A stretch of 64,000 bases of DNA from Treponema sp. Its GTDB lineage: Bacteria; Spirochaetota; Spirochaetia; Treponematales; Breznakiellaceae. How positions within the stretch are numbered: position 1 is the first letter of the stretch; each line of letters opens with the position of its first letter. The stretch spans positions 124,001 to 188,000 of the forward strand of contig WRLF01000001.1 of assembly GCA_009777735.1 (NCBI GenBank). The letters run 5' to 3'. The notes beneath the pieces are model-generated. The model searched no databases and had not been told where the DNA came from. It was given only the letters and a program-made list of their open reading frames with translations. Both the position numbers and the translations under genes were made by a program. Shown piece by piece: positions 8,994-18,185 of this stretch.

Positions 8994-11788
8994 GTTTTAC
9001 ATACATACCTCCCAATAATACCGTCTACATCGGCGGGATTGTAGGAAATGTCGCTGCACCATTGACCGTATTCTTTGAGGGAGTTGACGGCTGTTACCCA
9101 TTCTTCGAGGGCGGCTTTTTTTGCCTGTACTTCGGGGCTGTCTACTCCTTTTGTTTCCAAGACAAGGGTTTTACCGTTGGCAAGTTTTATCAGGAAGTCA
9201 GGGTAGTATTGACGTACTATACCGTTAAATGTGTAAAGGATAGAAAAGCCGAGATGGTCGTTTTTTGCAAAGGCTGTTACATGGCAGTTCTTTTCCAGCT
9301 TATTTGCTTCGGCGGCTTCCATTGCACTGTCATATACTATGTGGTTTGTGTGGGTTTTCGTAAAGGTTTCACGGTGTTTTGTTGTCCACCATGTAGGCAT
9401 ATCGCCTGTGGAGCGTATTTTATTGGATGTATTAAAATGCGGAACAAGGCGGGATATGGTCTGACATTTTATTGATGTCCATAGGTGCTGGACTATAATA
9501 TTCATGTTCAGCATATACATTATTTTCCGCATTTCCGGATTTTTGTTCACAAAGAGGACTGGTTCAATAACTATCTTGTTGCTGTCAAGGTAGCGTTCTA
9601 CCCAACGGAACACTTGAGAAAGCAAGGCATAGGGTGTTCCTTCTTTTTTCCAGTCATCGTTCATTTGTTCAAAAACCATTGCTGATGTTTTGAAAATGAT
9701 ATTTTGCATACGCATACGCTTTTGAATTTCCTCTATGTCTATGGGGGTAAGGTCTGTAAGGTCTGGTTTGCCGTCAAGGACTTTAGCGAGTTCGGCTTTT
9801 GTTCTGATGTCGCTGGCTTCAAGGGTAAGTGATGGTATTTTTGAAAAATCAACGTGAAGCCGGGGGTCTATTTCATGGTCAATGCGGGTGATGTTAGGCC
9901 AGGTGATTTCATATTGTGCTTTGGTAGGGACTACGCTAATGTAGTATTTTGTTTTTGTTTGACCGCCTGAACCACCGTCCCCTTCATGGGGGAGAAATGA
10001 AAAAGGTATGCCGAAGATATTAACATATTCGGGTTCATACAGGCCGTTTTCCCCTATATCATAAGAGGAACGGCGAAGGCCACGGCCTACTACCTGTTCG
10101 CATAGTAACTGGCTTGAAAAGGCACGTAAACCCATGATGTGTGTTACGGTTTTTGCGTCCCATCCTTCGGTAAGCATACCTACTGAAATGACATTGCGGA
10201 TTTGCTCGCCTAATTTTCCTACCTGTCCGACCGTGTTTACTGTTTCTCTTAGGAGTGCCGCTTCGTATTTCTTTGACAGTTTTCTTGTGCCTTCTGCTTC
10301 TTCATCTGTTGCAGGGGTAATGTCGTTAAGGGATATGTTGTCTATTTCTGCCTGTTCAAGTGTTTTTGAGTCTATATGCCGCATGAATTCGGTGTCGCAA
10401 AGTTCGTCAACGTGGATTTGTTTGTGCCTGAAAGCATACTCTATTCTTGCGGCGGTTTCTGTGCGGTTGGCGACTGTTATCATAACAGGGGGTACATCGG
10501 ATTTTTTATTTTTCCATTCATTGTAGGTTTCAAGCCAGTCTGCACTGAGGAGATTGTATGCTTGTATAATAAGCGGCGGTAAAGGTGCTTCTGGTTTTAC
10601 AGGCTGGTTTATATTGCTTTTAACTTCGTCTGCCATGTAGATATGATAGAGTTTAGAACGGAAGGTTTTAGCGTCCGGGGTATTATCGTCTTTGACAACT
10701 ATGCGGGGTGTTTTTACGAGGCCACTTTCAATGCCGTCATTTAAACCGAAGTCTGAAACTATCCATGAAAACAGAGCTTCTTCATCATTCTTTTTTCCGG
10801 AAGGGGCGAAGGGCGTAGCGGAAAAATCATAACAGGTTAATATGTTCCGGGCTTTGTGGATGCGGTCGAGGCCGCTAATCCAGATTGTGGCTTCCTGTTC
10901 GTCTTTTTTATCTACGCCGACATACTTGCCTTTTATTTCGGGATTTTTACGCCAGGCGTGATGGGCTTCATCATTAATTACCAGAATGTTACGGGATTTC
11001 GCCATTGAACCCAAGACCTGGCGAGCGTAGGCTTCATCGCTTTTTGGCCCTCGTTTGTCTACGGATTTTTTCTTCTTTAGTGATTCTGCATCATCCCATG
11101 CCAGAGCTTGCCAGTTATTTATAATTACTTTCCCTTGATACAATTTGTCGATGAAGGTATCGGGTACTACCCTGAATTCGATGTAGTAGTTTGAACCGCC
11201 GCCTGTCTGTAAGACCTGCAAACGGTCTTTTACTGTTATGCCGGGGGCAACTATAAACACATTTTTTGAATATCGGGTATCTTGCGGATAGGACACTTTA
11301 TTGCATACTTGCCAGGCTATGAGCATGGCCATAACGGTCGTTTTACCGCCGCCGGTGCAGAGTTTTGTGCATATTCTTTGAAATGCACCGCCGTCCCCTT
11401 CGATGTGAATTCCTGTTTTATCGGCGGCGGGGGCTTCGGCAAGGTATATTATTGTTTCGATTGCGTCTAACTGACAGAAGAAAAAAGGATAGTTGCGTAC
11501 TTCCTTTGTGTGCCAATGTTCAAGCAGTTTTCGTGTAACGCTGGTAACGCCGGGGTAATTATTATCACGCCATGTTTTTACTCTTTTTCGTATTTCGTTG
11601 GTAAGTTCAAGTTCCTTGAAAGTGCCCATGTCATTGAATTGGTTTGTTCCCGGAGTGGTAACATAGTAGCCTGCTCTTCGGCGGCCTGAAACACGGTCAA
11701 AGGATTGGTTTTGAGAGTCATATACCCAATGTTCTTTTGGTTCTTCGTAGGGGGAATTTATAATAAGTTGATCAATTATTTTTGCCAT
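8990..11788 (-). CDS. res: Type III restriction enzyme, Res (helicase-nuclease) subunit
   Basis: 932 residues from the ATG at 11788, which has GAGGAAAA upstream; the longer frame to 11830 starts inside a repeat. Superfamily 2 helicase motifs are present: Walker A CTGGGKTT near residue 146, DEAHH near residue 272 and SATPF near residue 340. Motif VI is VVGRGLRR, and a C-terminal PD-(D/E)XK-type nuclease site has PDFLIKL followed by LVLETKG near residue 860. Res cuts DNA after ATP-driven communication between unmodified sites and needs Mod for recognition. Its Mod partner lies upstream, separated by a GxxExxY gene flanked by repeats. Confidence 0.92.
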   Translation of the reverse strand: MAKIIDQLIINSPYEEPKEHWVYDSQNQSFDRVSGRRRAGYYVTTPGTNQFNDMGTFKELELTNEIRKRVKTWRDNNYPGVTSVTRKLLEHWHTKEVRNYPFFFCQLDAIETIIYLAEAPAADKTGIHIEGDGGAFQRICTKLCTGGGKTTVMAMLIAWQVCNKVSYPQDTRYSKNVFIVAPGITVKDRLQVLQTGGGSNYYIEFRVVPDTFIDKLYQGKVIINNWQALAWDDAESLKKKKSVDKRGPKSDEAYARQVLGSMAKSRNILVINDEAHHAWRKNPEIKGKYVGVDKKDEQEATIWISGLDRIHKARNILTCYDFSATPFAPSGKKNDEEALFSWIVSDFGLNDGIESGLVKTPRIVVKDDNTPDAKTFRSKLYHIYMADEVKSNINQPVKPEAPLPPLIIQAYNLLSADWLETYNEWKNKKSDVPPVMITVANRTETAARIEYAFRHKQIHVDELCDTEFMRHIDSKTLEQAEIDNISLNDITPATDEEAEGTRKLSKKYEAALLRETVNTVGQVGKLGEQIRNVISVGMLTEGWDAKTVTHIMGLRAFSSQLLCEQVVGRGLRRSSYDIGENGLYEPEYVNIFGIPFSFLPHEGDGGSGGQTKTKYYISVVPTKAQYEITWPNITRIDHEIDPRLHVDFSKIPSLTLEASDIRTKAELAKVLDGKPDLTDLTPIDIEEIQKRMRMQNIIFKTSAMVFEQMNDDWKKEGTPYALLSQVFRWVERYLDSNKIVIEPVLFVNKNPEMRKIMYMLNMNIIVQHLWTSIKCQTISRLVPHFNTSNKIRSTGDMPTWWTTKHRETFTKTHTNHIVYDSAMEAAEANKLEKNCHVTAFAKNDHLGFSILYTFNGIVRQYYPDFLIKLANGKTLVLETKGVDSPEVQAKKAALEEWVTAVNSLKEYGQWCSDISYNPADVDGIIGRYVCKT

Positions 11789-11807
11789 GGAATTTTCCTC
11801 TTTTTTT

Positions 11808-11851
11808 ACCACGAACCACACTAACCACACGAACCTGTTGTTTCATGTTCT
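11808..11851. repeat. Direct repeat copy 1 flanking the GxxExxY gene
   Basis: A 44-bp sequence beginning ACCACGAACCACACTAACC and ending TTGTTTCATGTTCT. A second direct copy lacking 9 internal bases lies at 12377-12411, and an inverted relative (TTCGTGTGGTTCGTGGT) at about 12424-12452. Copies bracket the GxxExxY gene. The repeat also contains the first, probably unused, start of the res frame. Confidence 0.75.
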
Positions 11852-12266
11852 ACCTAACCATCCTGATTATCTCTGCTTTGGGATATGATTTAAAGTTTAC
11901 CAATAATCCCAATTTGAATCCTGTAGCTGCTAAATAGTTCAATAATTGTGCTTTATGATGCTCGTTGACTTTTGACACTGCCTTTATTTCTATTATAATT
12001 TTATTATAGCAAATAATATCTGCTATATATTTTGTTGTTAATGGAACTCCATCATACAATATTTCTAATTCTTGCTGTGAAACAAAAGGTATATTTTTTC
12101 TTTTTAATTCAATTTCCAATGCTTCCTGATATACTGCTTCCAGAAAACCAGCTCCTAACTTCTTGTTGACTATATATATACAGCCATATATATCATAACA
12201 TTCATCTTTGAATAGCAAATTTTTCTTATCTTCTTGTTCGTGTTGGTTCGTGGTAAGATTATTCAT
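11850..12266 (-). CDS. GxxExxY protein (PD-(D/E)XK-like)
   Basis: 138 residues from the ATG at 12266, preceded by CGGAGAAATATC; an earlier ATG at 12308 has no ribosome site. The name-giving motif GAGFLEAVYQEAL (G-x-x-E-x-x-Y) is followed by YIADIICYNKIIIEIKAVS, giving a D...ExK arrangement consistent with the PD-(D/E)XK fold, and by HKAQLLNYLAATG. The family is widespread, multi-copy in genomes and has no settled function. The gene separates mod and res of one R-M system and is bracketed by ~40-bp direct repeats, so it looks inserted. Confidence 0.85.
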   Translation of the reverse strand: MNNLTTNQHEQEDKKNLLFKDECYDIYGCIYIVNKKLGAGFLEAVYQEALEIELKRKNIPFVSQQELEILYDGVPLTTKYIADIICYNKIIIEIKAVSKVNEHHKAQLLNYLAATGFKLGLLVNFKSYPKAEIIRMVR

Positions 12267-12320
12267 GATATTTCTCCGATACACATAATTGCACACCAGT
12301 GCGACCAAGACAGATTTTCA

Positions 12321-12349
12321 GGATTCGCTAGACGGCGTCTAGCGAATCC
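12321..12349. repeat. Perfect palindrome in the GxxExxY insert
   Basis: Two 13-bp arms (GGATTCGCTAGAC and its complement) separated by GGC. It sits just upstream of the GxxExxY gene and inside the unit bracketed by direct repeats. There is no T-run, so it is a mobile-element structural end or protein site rather than a terminator. Confidence 0.7.
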
Positions 12350-12376
12350 AATACAATGATTTTTCTCCGTTTTTCT

Positions 12377-12452
12377 ACCACTAACCACACTAACTTGTTG
12401 TTTCATGTTCTCTTCCTCTCTTCCTGTTCGTGTCGTTCGTGTGGTTCGTGGT
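12377..12452. repeat. Direct repeat copy 2 plus inverted copy
   Basis: 12377-12411 repeats 11808-11851 in the same orientation (ACCACTAACCACACTAAC then TTGTTGTTTCATGTTCT). 12424-12452 carries the complementary pattern TTCGTGTGGTTCGTGGT. It lies immediately 3' of mod. Confidence 0.7.
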
Positions 12453-12460
12453 AAAATTCT

Positions 12461-14992
12461 TCAATCTTTCTCTCCCACATTGATTACTCTAAGGCTTTCT
12501 ATACCACGATCGTCAATTATTTTGATGGCTATGGAAGTGTTGTCTTTTACTTCAAATGGTATAGATTCTGTTCCTCTGTACTTTTCTATCAGTTCGGGGT
12601 TGATTTCTGCTTTGAGGTTTCGTGCCAGTTTATCCCATCCTTCGTTGGTTCCTTCCATCGGGAAGAATACCTGTTTGGGGTCTATGCTCATTCCGTCATA
12701 GTCAGTGTCCAACATCCACAGGGCTATTTTTTCAGCGTTGCCGGAGTCCACTATGCCTTTATGAATATCGTAATAATCAAAACCTTTAACCTTGACTTTG
12801 TATTTTCCCTTGTCTTTTCCTTTTTCTATGTGGATTAGCTCTACATCGGGCTGTCCGACAAGCCAGAAACTTTGGCTTGTTGATACTTTCTTTTTGAGGT
12901 CGGCGGTCATCAGGTCGGGGTTCATTTGGGCTTTGAGCAGCACTATGCCAGGCCAGTTTGTATCTTCGATATATTTTGAAGCGTTGGGGTCAAACTGGAA
13001 AGCGGCGAAAATGATATATGCTGGTTTTGGTCTGATGTTTTCGGTTTCGTTCATGGCTTGCGTTACCATGCGGGTATCGAGGGGGCGGGTTTCCCCTGCG
13101 AAGCAGATTACGGCTCGTTTGGGTTCTTTTTCTTTTGTTTCGGCTTCGGCGTGGAGATACTTTGTTCCTTCGAGGGGCTCAACTCTTGAAAAATCCAGTT
13201 TGTCTTTTCCACGTAGATTTATACCGGAGGCTTTTAACTCCCCCATCCAGTCGGACTGTTTTTTTGCGGCGTTTTCGTAAAAGAAGGGAGCCGGGGCGGT
13301 CTCGTCATCGGTAAGAGGCATGACCACCGGGGCTGGCAGGGCTTCTACCGTGAAGGGGCCGGAGATACGGACTTTCCGTTTTTCTACTTCTGGTTGGTCG
13401 TAAAGGGTTTCCTGTTCCGCTGGTTCGTTGTTTGCTATTGATTTAAGGGTAATGTGAGGAACGGCCTTATAGACAAAGCCACTTCCAACTCCCTGTTCAG
13501 GGTGGGCTAATTTGTAATAATCGTATGTTGCAGTCATTAAGCGTTTTTTTGCAAGAGTAACGGCAATGCGGGAAGTATCACAAGTAGTCCATCGTCTGCC
13601 CCATTGTTCGGCAACATAGGCGGTGGTTCCGCTTCCACAAGTTATATCCAGAACGAGGTTGCCAGGGTCAGTAGTCATTAGTAGACAGCGTTGGATAACC
13701 TCTTTATTTGTTTCCACTACATATTTTTTATCAGTAGCAAAACCTGCAAAACCTGTATCTGTCCATGCATTATTTTTTGGAGTTACGGGATTATCGTCAA
13801 TGTATCTAATATATGCTAATGATGATCCAAATAGAGTGACTCTACTCTTTTTAATCAGATTATTCATACCATCTGGATACTGCGCTTTCCAATGACTTCC
13901 TGTGTTAGGGTTATATATCTTGCCTTCAAATTCTAATGGGGTTGGTTCTTTTGAAGCTCCTTGTGATTGTATATTATCTACACGATATATCTTACTACCT
14001 TTAGGTACAGTGGTTAAATCTTTTTTTTCACTTTCTGATAATGGCCTTCGTTCGCCAGATAATAATTCGATATATTTATATGCAGAATCAAACGCAGGCT
14101 TCTCATCGAAAAGCTGATGATATTTCATTTTTTCTAAATCTTTTGCATACCATACTAAATAATCACCTATTCTGCTTAAACCTTTTGTTGCAAACCCTCC
14201 GGTTGTTCTAAAATAAATTAAATTTGAAAAATTCTCTACTCCAAAAACCTCATCACATAAATTTCTAACCAAATGAACATTCTCATCGCTAATTTGCACA
14301 AAAACACTTCCTGTTTCTGCTAACAATTCTCTAGCAAGCAAAAGCCTGTCTCGAAGGTATGTCAAATACGAATGTATGCCTAATTCCCATGTGTCCCGAA
14401 AGGCTTTTATCATTTCCGGTTCTGCGGTCAAGTCCTCATCTTTTTTATCTTTAACATCCCGCTTGTTTACAAAGGGCTGGAAGTTTGAACCGTATTTTAT
14501 ACCGTATGGCGGGTCTATGTAGACCATTTGAACCTGCCCTGCCATGCCTTCTTTTTGGAGCATGGAATTCATAATGACAAGGCTATCTCCGGCAATTAAG
14601 CGGTTTGTCCATTGGTTTTTGTGCTGGTAGAATTCTATTTCCTTGTTTCTGCGGCTGGCTCTGTCTACATCGGATTCAAAAAGTTCTCCCTGTACTTCTG
14701 TATAACTGTCGCCGAGGGTCTGGACGGTGTGGATTATTTTATATGGTTTGATTACTTCGTGAATGTGAATTGAGGTTGTGGGGACTTCAAATGAGGTTCC
14801 TTCCTTCTTCCCTGCCCATTGCAGAGAGGGGTCTATGTGAGGGTCATATTCGTATTTTGCTTCGGGGCTGGTTACGGTGTCATGCTGTGCCATGCCTACA
14901 GGGGGGAGATTTACCCGGTCGTATTCGGGATAGCTGTAGTCGTCTATCTGTTTGAGGTTTCGGGTGTCGTGGGTGGGCTTTCTTTTAGGCAT
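12461..14992 (-). CDS. mod: Type III-like DNA adenine methyltransferase, Mod
   Basis: 843 residues. Catalytic motif IV is MVYIDPPYGIKYGSNFQPF near residue 157. SAM-binding motif I (LVLDITCGSGTTAYVAEQWG) comes later, near residue 448, the beta-class order used by type III Mod subunits. Between them lies the variable target-recognition region, which is noticeably AT-richer (about 13.6-14.4 kb), suggesting exchange of that segment. The enzyme methylates adenine N6 using S-adenosylmethionine and supplies specificity to Res at 8990-11788. The long N- and C-terminal extensions suit the large subclass with 'DPPYGIKYGSNFQPF'. No simple repeat tract for phase variation was seen. Confidence 0.92.
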   Translation of the reverse strand: MPKRKPTHDTRNLKQIDDYSYPEYDRVNLPPVGMAQHDTVTSPEAKYEYDPHIDPSLQWAGKKEGTSFEVPTTSIHIHEVIKPYKIIHTVQTLGDSYTEVQGELFESDVDRASRRNKEIEFYQHKNQWTNRLIAGDSLVIMNSMLQKEGMAGQVQMVYIDPPYGIKYGSNFQPFVNKRDVKDKKDEDLTAEPEMIKAFRDTWELGIHSYLTYLRDRLLLARELLAETGSVFVQISDENVHLVRNLCDEVFGVENFSNLIYFRTTGGFATKGLSRIGDYLVWYAKDLEKMKYHQLFDEKPAFDSAYKYIELLSGERRPLSESEKKDLTTVPKGSKIYRVDNIQSQGASKEPTPLEFEGKIYNPNTGSHWKAQYPDGMNNLIKKSRVTLFGSSLAYIRYIDDNPVTPKNNAWTDTGFAGFATDKKYVVETNKEVIQRCLLMTTDPGNLVLDITCGSGTTAYVAEQWGRRWTTCDTSRIAVTLAKKRLMTATYDYYKLAHPEQGVGSGFVYKAVPHITLKSIANNEPAEQETLYDQPEVEKRKVRISGPFTVEALPAPVVMPLTDDETAPAPFFYENAAKKQSDWMGELKASGINLRGKDKLDFSRVEPLEGTKYLHAEAETKEKEPKRAVICFAGETRPLDTRMVTQAMNETENIRPKPAYIIFAAFQFDPNASKYIEDTNWPGIVLLKAQMNPDLMTADLKKKVSTSQSFWLVGQPDVELIHIEKGKDKGKYKVKVKGFDYYDIHKGIVDSGNAEKIALWMLDTDYDGMSIDPKQVFFPMEGTNEGWDKLARNLKAEINPELIEKYRGTESIPFEVKDNTSIAIKIIDDRGIESLRVINVGEKD

Positions 14993-15112
14993 GGGGGCTC
15001 CTTATCCAGCCTATGATAGGCTTTATGGGGTATTTTATCCAATATTTGACAGAAATGTCAAATGCTCAGTTCTCTTTATAATTTATTCATCTACTTTTAT
15101 TTAATCCATCTA

Positions 15113-15168
15113 TTGAATAACTTAGATATCATTGATACAATTGAATAACTTAGATATCATTGATACAA
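15113..15168. repeat. Perfect 28-bp tandem duplication upstream of the PIN gene
   Basis: Two identical 28-bp units (each TTGAATAACTTAGATATC then ATTGATACAA) at 15113-15140 and 15141-15168. They end 38 bp before the ATG of the PIN-domain gene, within its promoter region, and contain the GATATC palindrome. They may be operator sites or a recent duplication. Confidence 0.85.
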
Positions 15169-15206
15169 TGATTTAACATGAGAAAATTGACTAAAGTGGT
15201 ATTTTT

Positions 15207-17291
15207 ATGGATAAAGTAGTTACGTATGCTTTTTTATCAGTTATTAAAGAAAAAAGCGGTAATATAACTTCACTTTTGTCTATATTTGAGGAGCTTATTG
15301 AAGGTTTATTATCCACTTGGATTAGTAAGAAAATAAAGGGAGGGAACATTAGTGATTTACAAAAAGATTTTAAGCTTACATATTCCATAGATATTCCAAT
15401 ACCAACTATAAAAACTATTATAAACAATATCATTCAAAAAAATAATACTTTAATAACAAAATATGAAGATGATTCATTTACAATAAATGAATCCCCAGAA
15501 GTTAATTTTGAGTTAATATTAAAAAAAGAACAAGATATTATTGAAGCATTTTATGAGTTATATAATAGATATCTTCAAATTAGCGGTTTGAAACTTGATG
15601 ATTATGATCTGTTATTATTTTTTGAGCAAAATAAAAGATATATCATTAGTTGTTTAACAGCAACTGTTTCTACACAAATTATTGAAGAAAAATATCAAGT
15701 TCAAGCAAAATTTATTAAAAGGTTATTACATCACAATAAATATAAAGAACTTATTTATAAAATATTTTTAGGCTCTATTATATCATCGTATATAGAATTA
15801 GAAATTGATGATTCAACGAAGCATAGTAAAATATTATTACTTGATACAAGTTTTGTTGTTAGTTTATTAGATCTTGATTCAGAAGAATCATATGAAAATT
15901 GTAAAATGTTAGTTGAAATTGCTAATCAGTTAAGATATAAAGTCGAAATAATGCCATATACCATCGATGAAACAAAAGCTCTTTTAAATAGAATTGCATC
16001 AAAACTTAACTCTGTAACTTTATTTCAATCTCTTAATAAAGATTCAATATTTTATGGTTGTTCTAGAAGAAATATTAATGCATCAGGTCTAATGTTTATT
16101 GTCAATAAATTTGAAGAAATGTTGAGAGAAAATTACGGAATTCTAATTACCGATGAAATGATAAATAATTCAATGATATCTGAAGCACGGCAGAGTGATC
16201 TATATAAACAACAATTAGACAGGAAACATAATCCAGGCGGGGCTTTACATGATGCAACTATTTTGTATTACACAAGAAAACTGAGAAAGGGAACCCCCAT
16301 ATCATTTAATGATGTCAATGTTTGGTTTGTTACAAACAAGCCCAGTATCAAAGATATTTTTAATATTTCTTATCATAATTGTCCATTAAGTATTAGAGCA
16401 GAAGAATTATTACATATTATGTGGTTGTCTCATCCATCATATAGTGCTGATAATTACATTAAAACTACAATATCTCGATTATTATCAACAACATTAAATG
16501 TCGTTCCTGATGAAAAAATGCTTAAAGCATTAGATAAAAAAATCCAGGTCATTAATGACTATCCTATAAGTGCAAAAGATTGTATACAAATAGCAGAAAC
16601 TATAGGTAGTATTGACAATCAAAAATTAAAATTATTATTAGAAAAAAACACTCAGACAGGAATTATTAATGAATTAAAGAATCTTTCATTGATTGCAGAA
16701 GAAAAAGAAAAGATTAAAATTAAAGAAGAAGAAGATTTCTTCTTCTTATTGAAAGAAGATATGCAAAAAAGCATTGAAAGAGAAAGATCAATTATAAAAA
16801 AAATGAAAGATATAGAGATTAAAGAAATTACTATTGAAGCAAAAAATGACGCAATAAACAGAGAGATTATATTAATTGAAGAAATTATTAAAAGAGACTG
16901 TGACGAATTAATGTCCATAAATAATAATATTATATCTCAAATACCTATAAAATCTAACAAATATGTAAAAAAATTGTTTATCTTTATTGGGATATTATCT
17001 TTGGTTGTTCTTTGCTTTTTATCTTATATAATTTATCAAAATTGGGAATTTTCACAACCTTTTTTATACTTATTATCAATGATACCAATATTTTTACCAT
17101 ATTTTTTGGGAATATTCCGATCAAAAAAATTAACAATTTCTGGAATTAAAAAATTTATAAAGAATAAAAAAGAAAACAAATTGAAAAAAGAAAATATAAA
17201 TTATTATTTAAGATCAGAAACTATAGAAAAACGAATACTTGAGAGTCAAAATAAAATTAAGTCTATTAAAGATGATATTTTTATTTTATAA
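15207..17291 (+). CDS. PIN-domain protein with C-terminal membrane anchor, candidate defence effector
   Basis: 694 residues, much more AT-rich than its neighbours, suggesting transfer. The centre holds a PIN-like RNase signature: LLLDTSFVVSLLDLD near residue 211 (first acidic residue), YTIDETKALLNRI near residue 253, and GGALHDATILYY near residue 346. The last motif reads VTNKPS where an acidic residue is usual, so one ligand may be replaced. Residues ~500-580 are strongly charged and coiled-coil-like; two hydrophobic segments lie at ~588-608 and ~613-633, followed by a basic helical tail. The N-terminal 200 residues are unassigned. It sits next to the first R-M pair, divergent from mod. A membrane-tethered RNase acting in defence is inference. 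Confidence 0.7.
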   Translation: MDKVVTYAFLSVIKEKSGNITSLLSIFEELIEGLLSTWISKKIKGGNISDLQKDFKLTYSIDIPIPTIKTIINNIIQKNNTLITKYEDDSFTINESPEVNFELILKKEQDIIEAFYELYNRYLQISGLKLDDYDLLLFFEQNKRYIISCLTATVSTQIIEEKYQVQAKFIKRLLHHNKYKELIYKIFLGSIISSYIELEIDDSTKHSKILLLDTSFVVSLLDLDSEESYENCKMLVEIANQLRYKVEIMPYTIDETKALLNRIASKLNSVTLFQSLNKDSIFYGCSRRNINASGLMFIVNKFEEMLRENYGILITDEMINNSMISEARQSDLYKQQLDRKHNPGGALHDATILYYTRKLRKGTPISFNDVNVWFVTNKPSIKDIFNISYHNCPLSIRAEELLHIMWLSHPSYSADNYIKTTISRLLSTTLNVVPDEKMLKALDKKIQVINDYPISAKDCIQIAETIGSIDNQKLKLLLEKNTQTGIINELKNLSLIAEEKEKIKIKEEEDFFFLLKEDMQKSIERERSIIKKMKDIEIKEITIEAKNDAINREIILIEEIIKRDCDELMSINNNIISQIPIKSNKYVKKLFIFIGILSLVVLCFLSYIIYQNWEFSQPFLYLLSMIPIFLPYFLGIFRSKKLTISGIKKFIKNKKENKLKKENINYYLRSETIEKRILESQNKIKSIKDDIFIL

Positions 17292-17358
17292 ACAATATTT
17301 ACAGTAATTTGAATAGTTACATATTTTACATTTATATTTCATTTCCCCCTTCACATTC

Positions 17359-17943
17359 CTAATTCGCCATTGCCTTCTTCTGCTTCTCCACATATCCGCT
17401 TTGAGCGGTTGCCAAATTTGCCAACCGCTGGTTTAACAGGGATTTTTCAATGGGGTCAATGCCGGGAGAGCGGAGAATATTTTTAAGCCTTGTTCGGTGG
17501 GCTATGCAGGCGATGTGATATGAGTCCTTTGGGTAATTACTTACACGATATTTTCCATTATGAGGAAATACCATATCAGCCGTTATATAGCCGGAACCTT
17601 CAACGGCTTTAAGGGCTAAAAATGCATCATCAAAACTTTGTACTGCTTTTGTCAGGCTGTCGATAGAGTCTTTATCAGTTTTCGAGCATAGCTCAAGTTC
17701 CTGGGTTAAGAAGGTGTACTCGGCCAGTATTAAGGCTTGAGGGTCTGTTGAGGATTGGGCTTCCTGAAAAGCAGACATAGCCTCTGATATGCCATCTTCA
17801 TATAAAATCCGGCCTTCTTGCTCCTTCCCTCTTGAAGCAAAACCTTTACGACCTGAATCAATATGGGTGGTAGCTTCAGTTATCTTATTTGCTAAGCCAA
17901 TCAGATCCAAATTCTGCCTCTGCTTCTGATAAGTTCCAGCCAC
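17359..17943 (-). CDS. Hypothetical protein
   Basis: 194 residues, mostly helical in composition (EAMSAFQEAQSSTDPQALIL), with a central YRVSNYPKDSYHIACIAHRT and no membrane segment. The family is not recognised. It overlaps the preceding 78-residue gene by 59 bp, so they form a coupled pair. The early residues up to ~20 fall in the overlap and may not be translated. Small overlapping pairs in such islands are often toxin-antitoxin or immunity modules, but nothing diagnostic is seen. Confidence 0.6.
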   Translation of the reverse strand: MAGTYQKQRQNLDLIGLANKITEATTHIDSGRKGFASRGKEQEGRILYEDGISEAMSAFQEAQSSTDPQALILAEYTFLTQELELCSKTDKDSIDSLTKAVQSFDDAFLALKAVEGSGYITADMVFPHNGKYRVSNYPKDSYHIACIAHRTRLKNILRSPGIDPIEKSLLNQRLANLATAQSGYVEKQKKAMAN

Positions 17944-18121
17944 TATTTATTAAGTAGTCAACCCCAACTTTTTCCTTCATTACCTTTGCAATGTAAGGGG
18001 GTAAAGGAATGGTCTTTGTAAGGCGTTCATAGCCTTCACGATCACCGGATTTTTTAAGCTCTATTGCTTTACAGCCTACTGCAAGTTTTTCATCCAAAGT
18101 CATGGTTTGAGCTAAGGGCAT
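17885..18121 (-). CDS. Small hypothetical protein paired with the downstream gene
   Basis: 78 residues: MPLAQTMTLDEKLAVGCKAI opens a helix, then DREGYERLTKTIPLPPYIAK and WNLSEAEAEFGSDWL. It is acidic at its C-terminus and soluble. The start has GGAGAAAACCC upstream. It is first in a two-gene unit. Size and position (small gene first, overlapping a larger one) fit an antitoxin-first arrangement, which remains inference. Confidence 0.6.
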   Translation of the reverse strand: MPLAQTMTLDEKLAVGCKAIELKKSGDREGYERLTKTIPLPPYIAKVMKEKVGVDYLINSGWNLSEAEAEFGSDWLSK

Positions 18122-18185
18122 GGGTTTTCTCCTTGAGTAAAGTATACTTCACACCTCTGGTATTCTGCAAGAGAAGCTTTATTAA

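Noticed and set aside
9062-9475. 137-codon plus-strand frame opposite res (many Phe and Cys)
   Set aside because: Its composition reflects antisense reading of Lys/Glu/Thr-rich helicase sequence; no protein-like motifs.
13623-13895. Plus-strand open frames opposite mod
   Set aside because: They are antisense to the conserved methyltransferase motifs and have no ribosome sites.
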